Part shown: positions 1 to 12,170 of the stretch, piece after piece
Layout: each line of letters opens with the position of its first letter
Position numbering within the stretch: position 1 is the stretch's first letter
Assembly: GCA_002633005.1 (NCBI GenBank)
Contig: NMRA01000588.1
Coordinates: 22,377 to 86,376, forward strand
Source: Phoronis australis
Lineage: Eukaryota; Phoronida; Phoronidae
Reading direction: 5' to 3'
Length of the DNA stretch: 64,000 bases
Translations under genes and position numbers: made by a program
The notes under the pieces: model-generated
Told to the model about the DNA's origin: nothing
The model's input: only the letters and a program-made list of their open reading frames with translations
The model's database searches: none

Positions 1-39
1 GTCTGTGGAAGGGGAACCCGACTTCGCGGCCGCCAACAA
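1..39 (+). CDS. Partial internal exon of a small NHANQ/NPNN-module protein
   Basis: The window opens inside an exon. Frame 2 reads SVEGEPDFAAAN followed by two bases (AA) and a good donor (gtaagt at 40-45), so the exon ends in phase 2. The same phase is needed by the two terminal exons at 3300 and 8792. Joining to either gives a lysine codon (AA+A or AA+G) and then the conserved module, which is why this frame was chosen over the other two. The 5' end lies outside the window. I do not recognise the family by name. The exon is short and the call rests on phase agreement and composition, so this is inference rather than a homology match. Confidence 0.5.
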
Positions 40-176
40 GTAAGTAGATTTCAGTTTCGTGGCTTATTCACATAAATAATTACGTGCACATTATTTCTTT
101 GGCTCACTATTATAGTTTTTTTCGTGCCCTGGAGGTTTAGTTTCCAACTCAAGCTGGTTTCTGTTCGTGCCAGTAC

Positions 177-290
177 CGGCGGCCGCGACGGTCCTGATCG
201 GGATTCCGAGCCACTGCGGGCCGAGATAAGTCAGTCCGGCCGTGACGGGACTGATCGGGTTCCGACCCATTGGCCGGGATAACAAGCGTT
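177..290. repeat. GC-rich tandem duplication in the first intron
   Basis: Two adjacent copies of a roughly 55-bp GC-rich unit share CTGATCGGG, TTCCGA and GGCCG-GATAA. The block stands out against the AT-rich surroundings just downstream of the exon at 1-39. Confidence 0.6.
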
Positions 291-811
291 TTGTGTGTTT
301 AGAACTCAAAAAATCACAAGTATAAACAACACAGATCTAGGTTTTCCTCTCTGTATTTCACGGAAGAATATTTCGAGTTTATCTCCGAACAGACCCCAAA
401 CTCTTGCTACGGACCTTGGTAATTGGGCTGCCGAACTTTGCCAGGCTACGGTGTGTCCAAATACCAGTAAATCCGTAACAGCGAAATAAAACAACACGTT
501 TTTATAAGAGCTCGGTGTATTTTTAAGGGTTTTACATCGAAGTTTGATGATTTGTTGGTGTTAAACGATGAATTCTGAAGCGATAAGCTGACACCACTAA
601 CCCGTGTTGTGAACTGCTGAACAGACTGCGTGTGAAACCAATTACGTCATTGGATAATTTCAACACGTTCGTCTGCCGTCAGGTGTCAGGTAACACAACC
701 AAACCTGCCGTTATCGAGTAGAACTAGTCGATCTAAATTGATACACATTAGGTTGTTTTTTGGGTGGCATTCTCCTTTAAACCCACTAATCTATTTCCTA
801 AGTCAATAAAC

Positions 812-1462
812 AGTCATTTGAATTGTGAGTAAATTTTAGGACACGTTGTTGAGCTGTCCGACATTCATCAATATCTTTGAAACTTCTTTCAGATAGACAA
901 ATCAAATCGATTAGTTTACTTTTACATTTGGGGATCTGATGATAGATCGAATTTTCCCAATGTCCGCTTGCAACTAAGTTCGTTGAAGCATTGTCATTTC
1001 TTACAAGATTAGCTTTTAGTTGTAAAAATCATAAGTTAATCAACCCATTTTCGTAGATACATAAACAGGTAATTCAGAAACCAACAATCGAGTCCATAAG
1101 CAATACGTTTACCTTGAAATTAATGACGTAATTCTTTTTGATCCCCTGTTAGTGAGTTAAAACGACAAATCTTGAACCGAAGTCAAAAAGCAATGCATTT
1201 ATTGTCATTTGAATTGTTAGTAAAATTTTGGGAATTCCCAAATTTCATCAATGTCTATGAGAGTTATTTTAGATAGGCAAGAAGCGTCCAAGTGCACTTT
1301 ACTGTTTACTGGGGTTCGGATTTTAAAGTTTTTCCATATTCAGGCTTCAACTAAATTCAGTGAAACGTCATCATTTCTTAAAATATTAGCTTGTAATTGC
1401 CAAAAATCATCTATTAACCTGTCGGTTTTCGTAGATACACAAACATAAATCAGAAACCAAGG
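812..1462. repeat. Diverged direct duplication, two copies of about 270 bp
   Basis: The stretch 812-1090 is repeated at 1205-1462. Both copies start with TCATTTGAATTGT-AGTAAA, share TTTCATCAAT or ATTCATCAAT, ATTTCTTA-AA-ATTAGCTT and TTTTCGTAGATACA-AAAC, and end with CAGAAACCAA. Divergence is considerable, so this is an old local duplication. It is non-coding and lies within the intron between 39 and 3300. Confidence 0.7.
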
Positions 1463-2030
1463 AATGATTTTTGACGGGTAACCCGGGGAACATGGGAGAT
1501 GGGACATTCATAAGGTGTATTTGGGCTCATTTCCGAGGTACCTATAACGGTTCACGAGTTTAACTTGAACTCCAAAAATAAAGGCTGAAATATTAGTTTT
1601 TTATTGCGAGTATTCTGAGTACCCCCGTTCCCGTTCGACATGTATACGGTCATCACAAATCGTAGCCCCAGTCTTTTCGACATTTGCGAATTCATTACAA
1701 ACAGTTCCTAGAAACGGCTTTCAAAAGAAATACTATTCTTGTGATACTATTGGAAAAAAATAACATTATTTATAACTAAACATCGAAAGTAGCCTTTTTG
1801 TGTAATTCACAAATAGTGATCTTCACGTTCTTCTAAATTCCAACTTTTTGATAGTGGTCAATTCTATTGTATTTTTCACATTTTTGGTTGTTTGGGTCGA
1901 ATGTTTTGAAATTGTTGCACGATTGTTTTGTGTTTTTGATGAATTTGGAATCTCAGCTTCCCTCGTGAATACTTTGCACTGTCGGATTTATATGTATAGA
2001 GGGATACCCGAACCGCCCCACTGAGAGGGG

Positions 2031-2480
2031 TTCCCGTCTGAAATGGGACACCTAATATGAAAGGCTACAAATCATTAAGCTTGGAAAAGAGTGACATTTC
2101 ATTCCATTGTAGGGTGACCTTGCTAGAAGTGACTTTCCTCAGCATGAAAGCCGGCTGTACGATTTCACAAAAACAGGAAAATAGAGATAATCGATTCCAA
2201 CATTGGGCCCTCTCTTCGTGAGCTGCCCCTTAAGAATTTTCCAATTGGAACACGAAAAGGGTGGCCACTTGAATGTCATCAATGGTCCTCTTCAAGAACT
2301 GGGCCTCTAAATATGAAAAGATCTATATTTTCAAAAATCAGGAAACGCGCAGCCATTGATGTTACCCGCCAGGCCATCAATTTTCTCAAGTGATACACAA
2401 TTTAGAGAAAGAAAAACACGAAAAAATAGAGTGACAGTTGTCTTTGTTATCCTTTGCTAGAGCAGGGCCTCTGGAAAATA
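2031..2480. repeat. Dispersed repeat, copy 1 (second copy at about 21441-21900)
   Basis: Shared blocks in the same order in both copies include GTCTGAAATGG, ATATGAAAGGC, GTGAC or CTGACATTTC, GATTTCACAAAAACAGGAAA, GATTCC-TTGG and CCTAAATAT. Copies are diverged and no long ORF spans them. The class of element is unknown. Confidence 0.6.
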
Positions 2481-3299
2481 TAATTTTGCATTTGTGCATT
2501 GGCAAAACTGTCTTATTGAATTTAAAAATGCCGTGAATTAATATGCTCCGCAAAAGCTTCGCTTTACGAATTTTCTCGATTTTTTGAAATACAAGTGCGT
2601 TTAGACGATCTACATGTACGCAGCAAAAACGGAGACCCTAACAACATTATGCTGGCCAGGGCCCTCAAAGGGTAAACCATGCATTGATACTGAGTTTTCA
2701 AATGTTCTCTTGAATTTTCTCTCTTATCGGTACTCGTAGTCTTTCTTTTCTCGACTGTCCCCGGCCTCAAGTCTTTGCCGGTTGCTATGGTTTAGCCCTG
2801 ACGCCTGAAAATTTTTGCCCCCCCCCCGCTTCCTATGGCCCTGCTGAGTAAGACACAGTCCATGTGTTGCCGTACGTGGAGGCACTGGCTTGGTATGGGA
2901 GAAGCTATATGTTCTTGACTGAACAGCGGCTGAAGCTGAAAGAAGAGTTAGAACTTACTACAGACTACTCTACCATTTCTAGACGCTGAGCCCACAACTT
3001 GTGGTCAAAACACCAACACACCCGGTTTGTTATGAACTATGCAATTTTTAGTGATTGCACTACATATATAATGAGATTTCTTCAAAAAATCCTAAACTTT
3101 ACAAAGGTTATGAAACAAAAATTACAACAAAAGAAAATATTCAACTCCGAATCGAGCTGATTGATTACCCCCGGCGTTTTGTAATGTACCTTGAAATCGG
3201 CAAGAAAATGTGGAAGTATGTTAACATTAAGTATGATCATGCATGGCACGAGTGAATGACTGCGGAAGCCAACATACATGTACTATGGTTCAATTTCAG

Positions 3300-3429
3300 A
3301 ATGAGCTCACCCAAACAAGTGATAACAGGCGGCGGAAAATACCGCGGCAAAGGTGATAAAGCCGATCTGGACAACCATGCTAACCAGTGTAACCCTAACA
3401 ACAGCGAATACAAAGGGCACAAAACTTAA
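3300..3429 (+). CDS. Terminal exon A of the NHANQ/NPNN-module small protein
   Basis: An acceptor (caatttcag) at 3291-3299 precedes an exon whose first base completes the phase-2 codon left by the exon at 1-39. It then reads 42 residues to a TAA at 3427: MSSPKQVITGGGKYRGKG, then DKADLDNHANQCNPNN, then SEYKGHKT. The core (Y-x-GKG, then D-L-x-NHANQ-x-NPNN) recurs in the exon at 8792, which supports real coding sequence under selection. An in-frame ATG at 3301 could also begin a shorter product. A poly(A) signal lies at 3761. The module is small, polar and rich in Asn and Gly, with no signal peptide or membrane segment. Function is unknown to me. Confidence in coding is high and in gene assignment moderate. 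Confidence 0.75.
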
Positions 3430-3760
3430 GTGAGTCGTTTAGTATAGACCCAATTCACGCGGCGGACATTAAAATCCAAAGCGAGGCTCACTGCGATAAA
3501 CAAAGCGGAAATTTACATTGCGTGAGTTAAATGGCCGGTCTTTGGAGTCCAACCTGAATATTAAATCTTAAAAAAATGTGTCAATAATTAACCACAGAGA
3601 CGTAGAAAAATACAGTGCACCAAAGAGTTGTCTGACGAAAGGATATAAGTTTTTTTCCGGAAAACTAGATTCGAAACATGAAAAGTAAACATGACCAAAT
3701 TGCGGCGATCGTAGTGTTACGGAATAGGTATCATGCTGAATGCAGGGTTACGTTTCTTCT

Positions 3761-3766
3761 AATAAA
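3761..3766 (+). terminator. Poly(A) signal AATAAA after terminal exon A
   Basis: AATAAA lies 332 nt past the TAA at 3427-3429, giving a plausible 3' UTR of about 350 nt for a transcript ending with exon A. Confidence 0.4.
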
Positions 3767-4238
3767 TTCTTGATAAAAATGCTTTCTACATGAGCCAGGT
3801 CATCTGGTCGTATTGTTGACGAGTTGAAGATATATTCGACAGTGGTGGCTCATAGCATTTTGCTGTCAGGTGCAATTAGTCACATCTGGTTTAATTTGTT
3901 GATCAAGAGTAGGCCTATTAGCTTCAAGCATAGCCTAGGTCCTGGTGAGGTAGGCACTACCGGGACTAACAGTTGATTTGTCATTGTTCTGAAATAATAC
4001 TTGATGTTATTAAATATATATTTTGATAACGATAAAAAATCAGGCTCGCAATTGAAAATGAAAATTATATGACCATGAATTCTGCGTTCTTGGTTTTAAT
4101 AATTACGTCTATTTCATGTGTTATATTTTTCAAATATCAATCTCGACCAAGTTGAATTTTAAAATTAAAACACCTTATTCCCTTCGTCCAAAGCATAACC
4201 TCGTTTTAGAGCTCAATTTCAGTTAACTGGACAGAACA

Positions 4239-4396
4239 CAGTGGCGGATTTAAAGGGGAGCCAAGGAGACCATGCCCCCCTAAAATTCGCCCAGATTCCA
4301 TTTGGCAGTTCAGGAGCGCGAATATCTGAGGGGAAAAATCCTGGTTAATAATCTGCCTTGCTCCCCCCCACAACTCAGAGTCCTGGATCCCCCTGG
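4239..4396. mobile_element. hAT-like non-autonomous element, family A copy 1
   Basis: It begins CAGTGGCGGATTTA and ends near CTGGATCCCCCTGG, an imperfect inverse of the start. The interior matches the copy at 12879-13024, sharing GCCATGCCCCCCTAAAATTC, TGGCAGTTC or GGGCAGTTC, and AATCCTGG-TAATA-TCTGCC. The CAG-TGGCGG terminus is typical of many hAT-type short elements. No transposase is encoded and no clear target duplication is visible. Confidence 0.6.
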
Positions 4397-4590
4397 AACA
4401 AGCATAGTTATCATGTTTCTTCAGAGGTCTCGTTCTTATCCGAGGGGAAAGGTGCCTGTGCGGCCTTTTGAGAGGGGAACGTTTCGCCGAGTGACGGGTC
4501 AGTGAAAAATCTACTGACCTCCCGATCACCAGCAACAGCATACCGCCTTGTTTCAAGCTCTCATAATAGCTCTGTCTCAAGTAGCATTTT

Positions 4591-4780
4591 CAGTGGCTGA
4601 TCTAGGATACCATGAGGGGGGGCGACATCCTCGGAGAAGCGGGCAAAGCGCGATTGTAGTGTACGCAGGCGGCCCGGAAGTTGCGGGAGCCGAGGATGTA
4701 TGCCTTCTGCTAAGGAAATCTGTCATTGGACAAAAAACGAAACGTGTTTTCCCCCTCGTCCGCTACCGGTCCTAGCTCGA
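4591..4780. mobile_element. hAT-like non-autonomous element, family B copy 1
   Basis: It starts CAGTGGCTGATCTAGGA and matches the copy at 42170-42378 through AGGGGGG, GGGCAAAG-GCGATTGTA, GTAC-CAGGCGGCCCG and AAGTTGC-GG. The right end is approximate. It is non-coding. Confidence 0.55.
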
Positions 4781-4822
4781 ACTCAGTATAGTCAGGCAGT
4801 CATAACGCTAAATCGTCGTGAG

Positions 4823-4864
4823 AGACCGTCCGGAGTTGGTACATGGTGCAACTCCGGACGGTCT
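4823..4864. repeat. Perfect 16-bp inverted repeat with 10-nt loop
   Basis: AGACCGTCCGGAGTTG at 4823-4838 is followed by a 10-nt spacer and then by its exact reverse complement at 4849-4864. It sits about 40 bp past the hAT-like copy at 4591. It could form a stable hairpin or cruciform. Confidence 0.75.
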
Positions 4865-5759
4865 GGGCTCAACACTGAGAAATCCACAGTTCTACTGTGA
4901 GTCTACAGAACGAGAGTAGTTCTACTTGCCGCGTTAGCTGCAGGTATCATTATCGTTTTTATGACACAAAATGTGTAATTGGGCAAAGACTTTTCAACTT
5001 AACGTATATAAACCAGTGGAGCGTGAGATCCCTGAGGTCCCTTTCAAGTCCTCACGACAATCATTCTATGGTCCTCGAGTGACGTTTTGCTGTTTTTTTT
5101 GTTGTTTGCGGCAGTCAAGGGGGGGGGGGGGGCNTACTTTTCAAATTGTCACCTATGTGGCACAGGTGATTTGAACCGTTGGAGAGAAATTTTCAATCAC
5201 TAAGGGAATTTTTAGGCCTCGTGGGAGCGGGAATTTCGATTGATTTTTCAATATTTTTGAGAGGGGATAGGGCCGATATTTGGCCCCAAAATTGAGGGAT
5301 TGAAGGCCGTGTCCTTTTTGTAAAGAAAAATGCATCACGCTTTAACCCATAGTCATGAAAACACAGCCTGGCTGGCCGAAGATTCTTCGGTTCTCGTTTC
5401 TATGGCGGCAACCGAGATGCAACAAATCAGTATGATTCGAAAACAGTTATAAATTTTACACGGACATATTTTCCTTCGTCGCGGCGTATGTCAAGGACCC
5501 AACGCTTCCGAATCCTAACGTCCTTAGGGATTGTAAAACAGACAGTTGAGTGTCCGTATTTTTTCTAGCTGTTCGAGCAACGCGGAGTACAACTACGCGG
5601 ATAAGCCACCAGAGCGCATCGTAGCGAGCCTCGTTTTCGAACGCGCCTCCTGTCGGCGTGAATAGGGTCTATATTGCTTTTACTGAGTGCTCTACAGACG
5701 TTCAGCTGAGTCACGTATTTCTTGAATGTACTACTTCAAGGATGAATCAACGTTCAAAA

Positions 5760-5950
5760 CCACGTGACTTGCCTGGACTGCAAAGAGACCGGCCACGTGC
5801 CCGGACTTCAAAACCACTGGGAGCCTGCTGGACTGCAAAACCGAATGGCCCGTGTTCTAACATGGTGGTCAAACCTCAAAACGGGTTGGCTGGTACCTCA
5901 AAACCGTAGTGTCAGCACCCAAAAAGCTGGTTGGTAGGACTTAAAACAAG
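5760..5950. repeat. Degenerate minisatellite built on (G)ACT-CAAAACC
   Basis: Variants of ACTTCAAAACC, ACTGCAAAACC and CCTCAAAACC recur roughly every 30 bp. The repeat makes a low-complexity open frame that should not be called a gene. Confidence 0.45.
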
Positions 5951-8791
5951 TACATAAATACGCCCCCGGCTACGGTGTGTTGTGCCCAGCCAACTAGTTT
6001 TTTGGATGAGGCCATTGCGTGTTGGAGTCCGCCGGGACTACACGTTATCTATCTATAGTCACCGGCCATTTGTTTTGCTGTACAGCCGACTGGTTTTAAN
6101 TTTTATTTTATGAAATGAAAGTAACATGTTTTGTCAACATTTTGGCTAAGTTTCATTCTCATAACAGTGGGGGCAGATTTGGTACAGCAGTGTATTGAAC
6201 ACAACCTCAAAATGGCATAACGGGGGGGAGTGTAGTAAAATCACTAAATGATGGTGGTAAATCGGAATCGTGTTTCAAGACATCTGTGTAACAATCTACA
6301 GGCACCACTAAACAATGCCCAGTGAATAATAAATCAATAGCTTTCATTCAAGGAAAAATATGAACAGTTAAAACTGGACAGTTTTTATACCGTGAAAACA
6401 TGGCTGCGAAGCCGTAAAATGTGTTTGAGCCTATAACTTTAGAAAAACGCAATATTTTGAGGAAATATTTTACCGCTGTTTATAGATTCCATAGGACTAC
6501 CTATGTGCCAAATTTGGTGAAAATCGGCTGACCCCCACCTTGCCGCTCATGGCTGGTGCTCTCGTGGACTAGTACTTAAAGTCCGACAATTGTTGATGCC
6601 CCTCTCACGGTACTTTCAGAGCTACTATTTTAACTTTTTACTGAAACTGGCTTCATTAGGCTAACCCTTACTTAACAGACCGATTGCCTTACACGTTCAT
6701 GTAACTCTAAGTTTCATCATAGAATATAGTAGACTCGAAGGACTTTCCGCCAATGCCAATGGATAAACTCTGTGATAGTACGCACAAGCCGAGACGTCAC
6801 TATATTCAGCGGGCGGCACCTGTACCCTCTGACACAGCGTCACCTATACTGAAAAATGGCACTGTGGAAACATGATGACCAACACACGGAATTCCGTGTG
6901 GGCATCAGTGCGCATGCTTAGGTCAAAAGTATACCGATCACATCGCCACCACTTGGACACGCCGTTATGCACTGCGCCCTGCTTGGGCTTAAGCCACTGG
7001 ATCGGAGTCCTTGATTGTTTACTTCGACCACTGCCCGTTTTAATAAATAACAACTATTCAGGTCAGAGGTGGTCGCCGTATTTGGAAACAGTAAACTGAA
7101 AGGGCTTTTCCAGATTTCAACTAATGGGAATGACTGAATGTCGGTCTCATTACTTTAACCAATGAGAAGCCATGTTAAACAACATACGACAGTGCTACCT
7201 TGAATCGATTTTTACAAAGACAAACGGGGACAAACAGCATAAAGTGTTGTATACATTTATGAGAGAGGAATACAAAAACAACCTTTGTATACTATTTTTT
7301 CTCCAAAAATAGAGTTTCTCCACGAATCTTGATACTGTAGAATTTCCTCTTGATCTACGTATTTTACTTGAGAATTTATGCCGGAAATCCAATAGCTTGA
7401 GCATCAGTATTATCCAAATTTAAAGTAATCCAGTGATTTTTAAATGTTTAGCAAGGGAGGTTTCATCAATTGTCAGCACTACTTTTCAAGAGGACCTGGG
7501 CTACAGTACCTCAGAGTGTACAGATGCTTGAAATAGCAGCATCATCATATGCAATAATTTATATTCATTATCAATGATGACGTATATTTACCATTGGCAA
7601 AACACAGCCTCCAAATCAACATTACAGGATGCCATTTATGTAGACGTTTCCCTACAATGCGCTTTTCTATAAAATGGACCTGTCTGTAGTAAACTATGGT
7701 ATTCATAATATGCTACGCGCAGTGGGACTGAATTTCATACAGAGTAAAATTCGGGACTTCCAAAACACATGATCTGAGTTGACATCTCACACAAATATCA
7801 AAATTATGAAAATGCCACTCAAATTGAAAAGTATTCCATTGAAAAATAGCACCCCTGTCAGCGACAAGTCCCCACAACCGCCATCAAATAATTTGCTATC
7901 TCCCAGGGTATATTTTCCCTACGGCCGAGTTTTTTCGTTATTGTGGATTGTGAATGAGTTTCTATAGTTTTAGCTACTTTGACCGGAGAAAGGATTTTTC
8001 GAAAATCGTGATCTTCGCTTTCGTGAATTTTTAGCTCTTATAACGATGTGAAATGTCCACAAATCGACAACTATATGCAGGGTAAACCAGAGATGGTAAT
8101 GTTTTAAAAGAAGCTTGCGTTTGTCTATAAATTGTTTTGCCATTTCATTGGTTTTTGTTATTACTGTTTATTTTTTTGTTCTTTTCTTTTAATGGCTCAG
8201 ACGTTGATGACTTTCGATTTTTAAAATTTCCACGATAACCCAAACGGCAATTTTAGCTCACAAAATACGAGCTGGTACTCGCCAAATCGGACCCTGGAAT
8301 ATTTAACGACAGAATTAAGTAGGCCTAGTATTCTGCCCAAAGCATGCTCTGAAACATGCATCCTCGAAATGGCAGGAAAAAATAAACGCAGTCTTCCTTT
8401 AAAAAATCAATCTTTCCTACTTATGCATGTGACTAACTGGTGTTCTCAAAGTTGACTGTGGTGTCTGTGGACAGTGTGAAAGCATAAACCTTTGTATTTC
8501 GTCTGTGTGGCCGAGCAACCGACAACACAACAGACGACGTACTTGCCGGAAGTAAGACATCGTAACTTAGCGGGTGCCGCTAGTGAATAGTGACGTCACA
8601 GATTGTGCGTAAGGTCACAGATTTTGTCCTTGAAAATATACGGAGTTAGCGGTCTATGTACTATAGTCTATACCCATGAAACATATGTTCCAATATCAAA
8701 AACTGTTTTTCGTTGGTATATCGCTCTACTAAAGCATAACCATCGCGTTTTTATCCTTGGTCATCAAAGACTAAAAATATTGTGTTTTCAG

Positions 8792-8897
8792 GGGTTACCA
8801 AGGTAAAGGTACCGACGAGGACTTAGCGAACCACGCTAACCAATTGAACCCCAATAACCCACGCTTTAAACCCCGAGGGAAAAAAGAAGACAAGTAG
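8792..8897 (+). CDS. Terminal exon B of the NHANQ/NPNN-module small protein
   Basis: A strong acceptor (tgtgttttcag) ends at 8791. The first exon base completes a phase-2 codon, so this exon fits the same upstream exon (1-39) as exon A does. It reads GYQGKGTDEDLANHANQ, then LNPNNPRFKPRGKKEDK, and stops at TAG (8895-8897). Against exon A, the Y-x-GKG, NHANQ and NPNN blocks align without gaps while the tail differs: this one is basic and longer (PRGKKEDK). Two poly(A) signals follow. It may be an alternative last exon of the same gene or the last exon of a tandem paralogue whose earlier exons I cannot see. Function is unknown. Confidence 0.75.
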
Positions 8898-9113
8898 CTT
8901 TGAAGAAAAGGCACCCGACGACATGGAAATGGGTCTGAAATTAATAACAAGACATTAACGTGTGCTTTTGAGAAATGATGTGCTTGTACACCGTAAAACT
9001 GTCGATGTCGTCGTGCAACAATGATTTTCAAAACTGCTGGGTTTGGTGATAATGACGGCTAAAACTTACATTAAACAGAATCTTATGGATTTTCTACATC
9101 TGAAGGATTCTTT

Positions 9114-9119
9114 AATAAA
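9114..9119 (+). terminator. Proximal poly(A) signal after terminal exon B
   Basis: AATAAA lies 217 nt after the TAG at 8895-8897. Confidence 0.4.
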
Positions 9120-9435
9120 GATGCAAAAAGTCCTCAAAGCTGCGTGTCCTTAAATTCTCTAACAATAATTGCAAAATATTTAACCGGGGTCTTCGGAAAA
9201 ATCTGATTCGCGATTACTGTATAGAGAATGTAAGGACACGTGGTTTTCGAGATTTTTATGCCGGATCAAATTTTACGATTCAGTTCTATGTACAACACGC
9301 CAAAAATATGTTAATTTGAAAGTTAGCTGCCTCATTTGCAAAACTTGGGCCCAGGCAGCTCTAAATTTGAAGAACCGCATACTGAAAATCTTAACAAATA
9401 TGTTTTGTCATGATTGTATTGAAAATTGGCTCTGA

Positions 9436-9441
9436 AATAAA
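9436..9441 (+). terminator. Distal poly(A) signal after terminal exon B
   Basis: AATAAA lies 539 nt after the stop and is followed by a T/G-rich stretch (CTGTCATTTGTTTC), as expected downstream of a cleavage site. Confidence 0.4.
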
Positions 9442-10617
9442 GTATTAAAACTCTGTCATTTGTTTCTTTAAAATTGGCGTCATGCAAACGAAAGACTCGC
9501 TAAGCATTTCGCAAATTTATTGTTTTTATTAGTACGCTAATTACATACATTAAAATGGTACATGCGAGCTTTTTACCAGGCCATCACATTTTGTGCCATT
9601 TCTTAGTTGGCTGAACGTTGTTGCATGTCAATGAAAAATATTGCATACAAGTTTACAATCATAAAAGTTTTCAGTACTTTTCCAGATATCAAAATTATCA
9701 GAAAGTGATTTTTTTAAATACAGTTATCATAAATATGTAACATTACAGTGTACTGAACAATGAACACATAGTACATACACGCACGCACTCACTTAATGGT
9801 CGTTTAATTTTCATTAACATGAGCAAGTTTTAACCATCTATTTCTAAATTCATCAAACTGTCTTTTTTCAAAAAATGTATTTCTCACAAAAGCATTAATA
9901 GATGGTAAAGCGCCCCCCCAATCTTTGACTGTATATGTGATATTTTTCTAGAACCAAACTTAATTTTGTGGATGAACATTTGTTACTAATTCCAAAACAA
10001 CATTAGCGCTCATTAATGTTTCATCGCTATCACAGAAGTAATATTTGAAAATGCGTGTAAAAATATGCTGTAATTTTTATTTGAATCTATCGGTTTTTAG
10101 GTTTTGGTCAATTATTTCTCTGTTCATGAAATTAACTCCCCGCAGTGAAGCGGGTTAGAATTAGGCTCACCGTGACAGGCAAAACGTGAGTTTAGCCCTA
10201 ATTACTACATAGGAAATATTAAATTTAGTGTCTCTATTTGACGGATTTGATTAGATATCATTCTATTTTGATATTCTAATATCTATCCAAATCGGCCTAC
10301 ATAATTAAAATGGCCAACTTAGTACCAAGACAACGACCGTTTAGGCAACATCGCACGCTTTTGAGATACAGTGTACCGAAGCCGTAAACACCTCATATTT
10401 ATCTGATAGTAGCGCTACTGGTTCTAATTATAAAATGACGCCAAAGACTAGCTGCACTTCCTTGCTGTTTTCCTTGGTTGGGAGCTGTCGGGGACTTGCA
10501 AAGTGTACTGTCCTGCAGCGACACCAACGTACGGTCTGTACCAGACAGAAGAATATGTTATCTTCCACCTAGGTCACGTAAATGTTACTGAGCAAAACCA
10601 TACCATTGTTGTTTCCA

Positions 10618-12170
10618 ACAGTATCCATTCAACAATAACCAACTGACGAGGTTTCCAAGCATTCATAAGGAGGCAAATGAAACATTTTTTTTTTGTTTAT
10701 TGGCAAATAAGGAGCTGTTTTAAAATCACACTACTTTGCAGAAACATGATATCATTTAAAACGTCTTAACGTATGTGCGGAGGTAATCGCATTGGAAGTG
10801 AAACTGCGCACTTGCAAACACAAAACATTTGCAAGTAAAGTTAAAGTACCAAATTTACTCAAAAGACGTCGCGCGCGCGCCTACATACGAGTAATAGAGC
10901 GTCCTCTGTGACCCTTTTGTACAATAACGATAAAATTACGATCAATCGTGGGATTTATTAGTAGTCAAGCTTCATGAACTTCCAATAAATATTAAAAACT
11001 TCACACTAGACCTGCACTCGAGTTAGCGTTTAGTTGATCTGCAATGGCCGGTTTGTCGCGTTAAGTCACGATGTCGATTACGCTGTCCGCCCGTAATTAA
11101 TCGGTAATTTCGTACCGTCCTTGACCTCGAACCGTCAAAGTGCCAAGTGTGTTTGGGCTTTTCGGGAACATTTTTGTTATTTGACAGCGAATTTCTTGCG
11201 AACTCGTTGGAGCAGGACACCGTGAATGGTATTATAAGAAAGAACAATTTCTCATGGTTTGTTGAACCCCTGTTTTGTGTAAATTTATTGTGATATGTCT
11301 TTGATGTGAACGGCTGAATCGAAGCACCCGTGGAATTTCTAGTCCCGAGGGTCATACCTTGTTTATATGTGTGTATGGGGACGATCAGAAGCAGAGGACG
11401 CCTGTGGGTTAACACTCTTTCGCAATGACACTTTTCAATATAGGCGGCGCTGTGTCAGAGAGTACCAATGGCCCTGTTCTACTAAACTTAGGGAAAGAGT
11501 ACGTTAACCTGAATGGACATAATTTCACACTTTTATTATTTGTTTTCTGTTGTATACTCGTTTACAATATATTCCATGTAACGTTGAGATACTAGTTTAG
11601 TTAACAGACTTTTCAAACTGTTTTTATTGAAGAAATTACACATTCGTCGGTTCCTCGCCCTTTCCTAAAAAACTTGAATCTGCCATTCACAGAAGAGCAG
11701 ACGAGACGATTACACTTTGCCGGGAACGACATTTGTAACGTTGGTAGGTCTTTGATTTGATTTGGTCACGTTGTTTTTTTCTGTTTTTGATTTTCAAACC
11801 TGTCGAATCGACTCCCTTTTAAAATTGCAAAAAGCAGCGAAAAGCCAACCGAGCACACGCCCCGACTCGTTGCTCCAGCAAGTCAGAGCTTGTTCTATGC
11901 TCATATGGAGTCGAGCTTGTGCAGACTTGGTCGAGGGGGGTCGCGGGTCGTCGGTCATGGGTCGAGGGTGTCGTGGGTCGAGAGTGTCGTGGGTCAAGGG
12001 TGTCGTGGGGTGGGAGGTCTACTGAGGGGTTTTAGAACAATCCGATTTCAACCATTCATTCAACAATGTCCAACTGACGGTGTTTCCTAAGTCATCGCCC
12101 GGCCTTTATTTAAAATTGTTCAAATTGGCAAATCACGAGCTGCTTAAAAAACACAAATTATGTTACCACT
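10618..12170. repeat. Pair of diverged direct repeats (10618-10750 and 12047-12170)
   Basis: Both copies share CATTCAACAAT-CCAACTGACG, GTTTCC, ATTGGCAAAT and GAGCTG-TT-AAAA in the same order. They are non-coding and lie about 1.4 kb apart. Confidence 0.5.

Larger units (their letters stand above)
3767..8791. other. Gene-poor stretch between terminal exons A and B
   Basis: No convincing exon was found. The stretch holds two hAT-like fragments (4239-4396 and 4591-4780), a perfect hairpin (4823-4864), a G homopolymer with an ambiguous base (about 5119-5133), a degenerate minisatellite (5760-5950), one ambiguous base at 6100, and a CRE-type TGACGTCA at 8591-8598. If exon B is an alternative last exon, this is intron. 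Confidence 0.6.

Noticed and set aside
5658-5909. 83-residue plus-strand ORF rich in KP
   Set aside because: Produced by the degenerate CAAAACC minisatellite.
11023-11415. 130-residue minus-strand ORF
   Set aside because: No domain, no splice signals in register, and composition like non-coding DNA. Nothing supports it beyond length.
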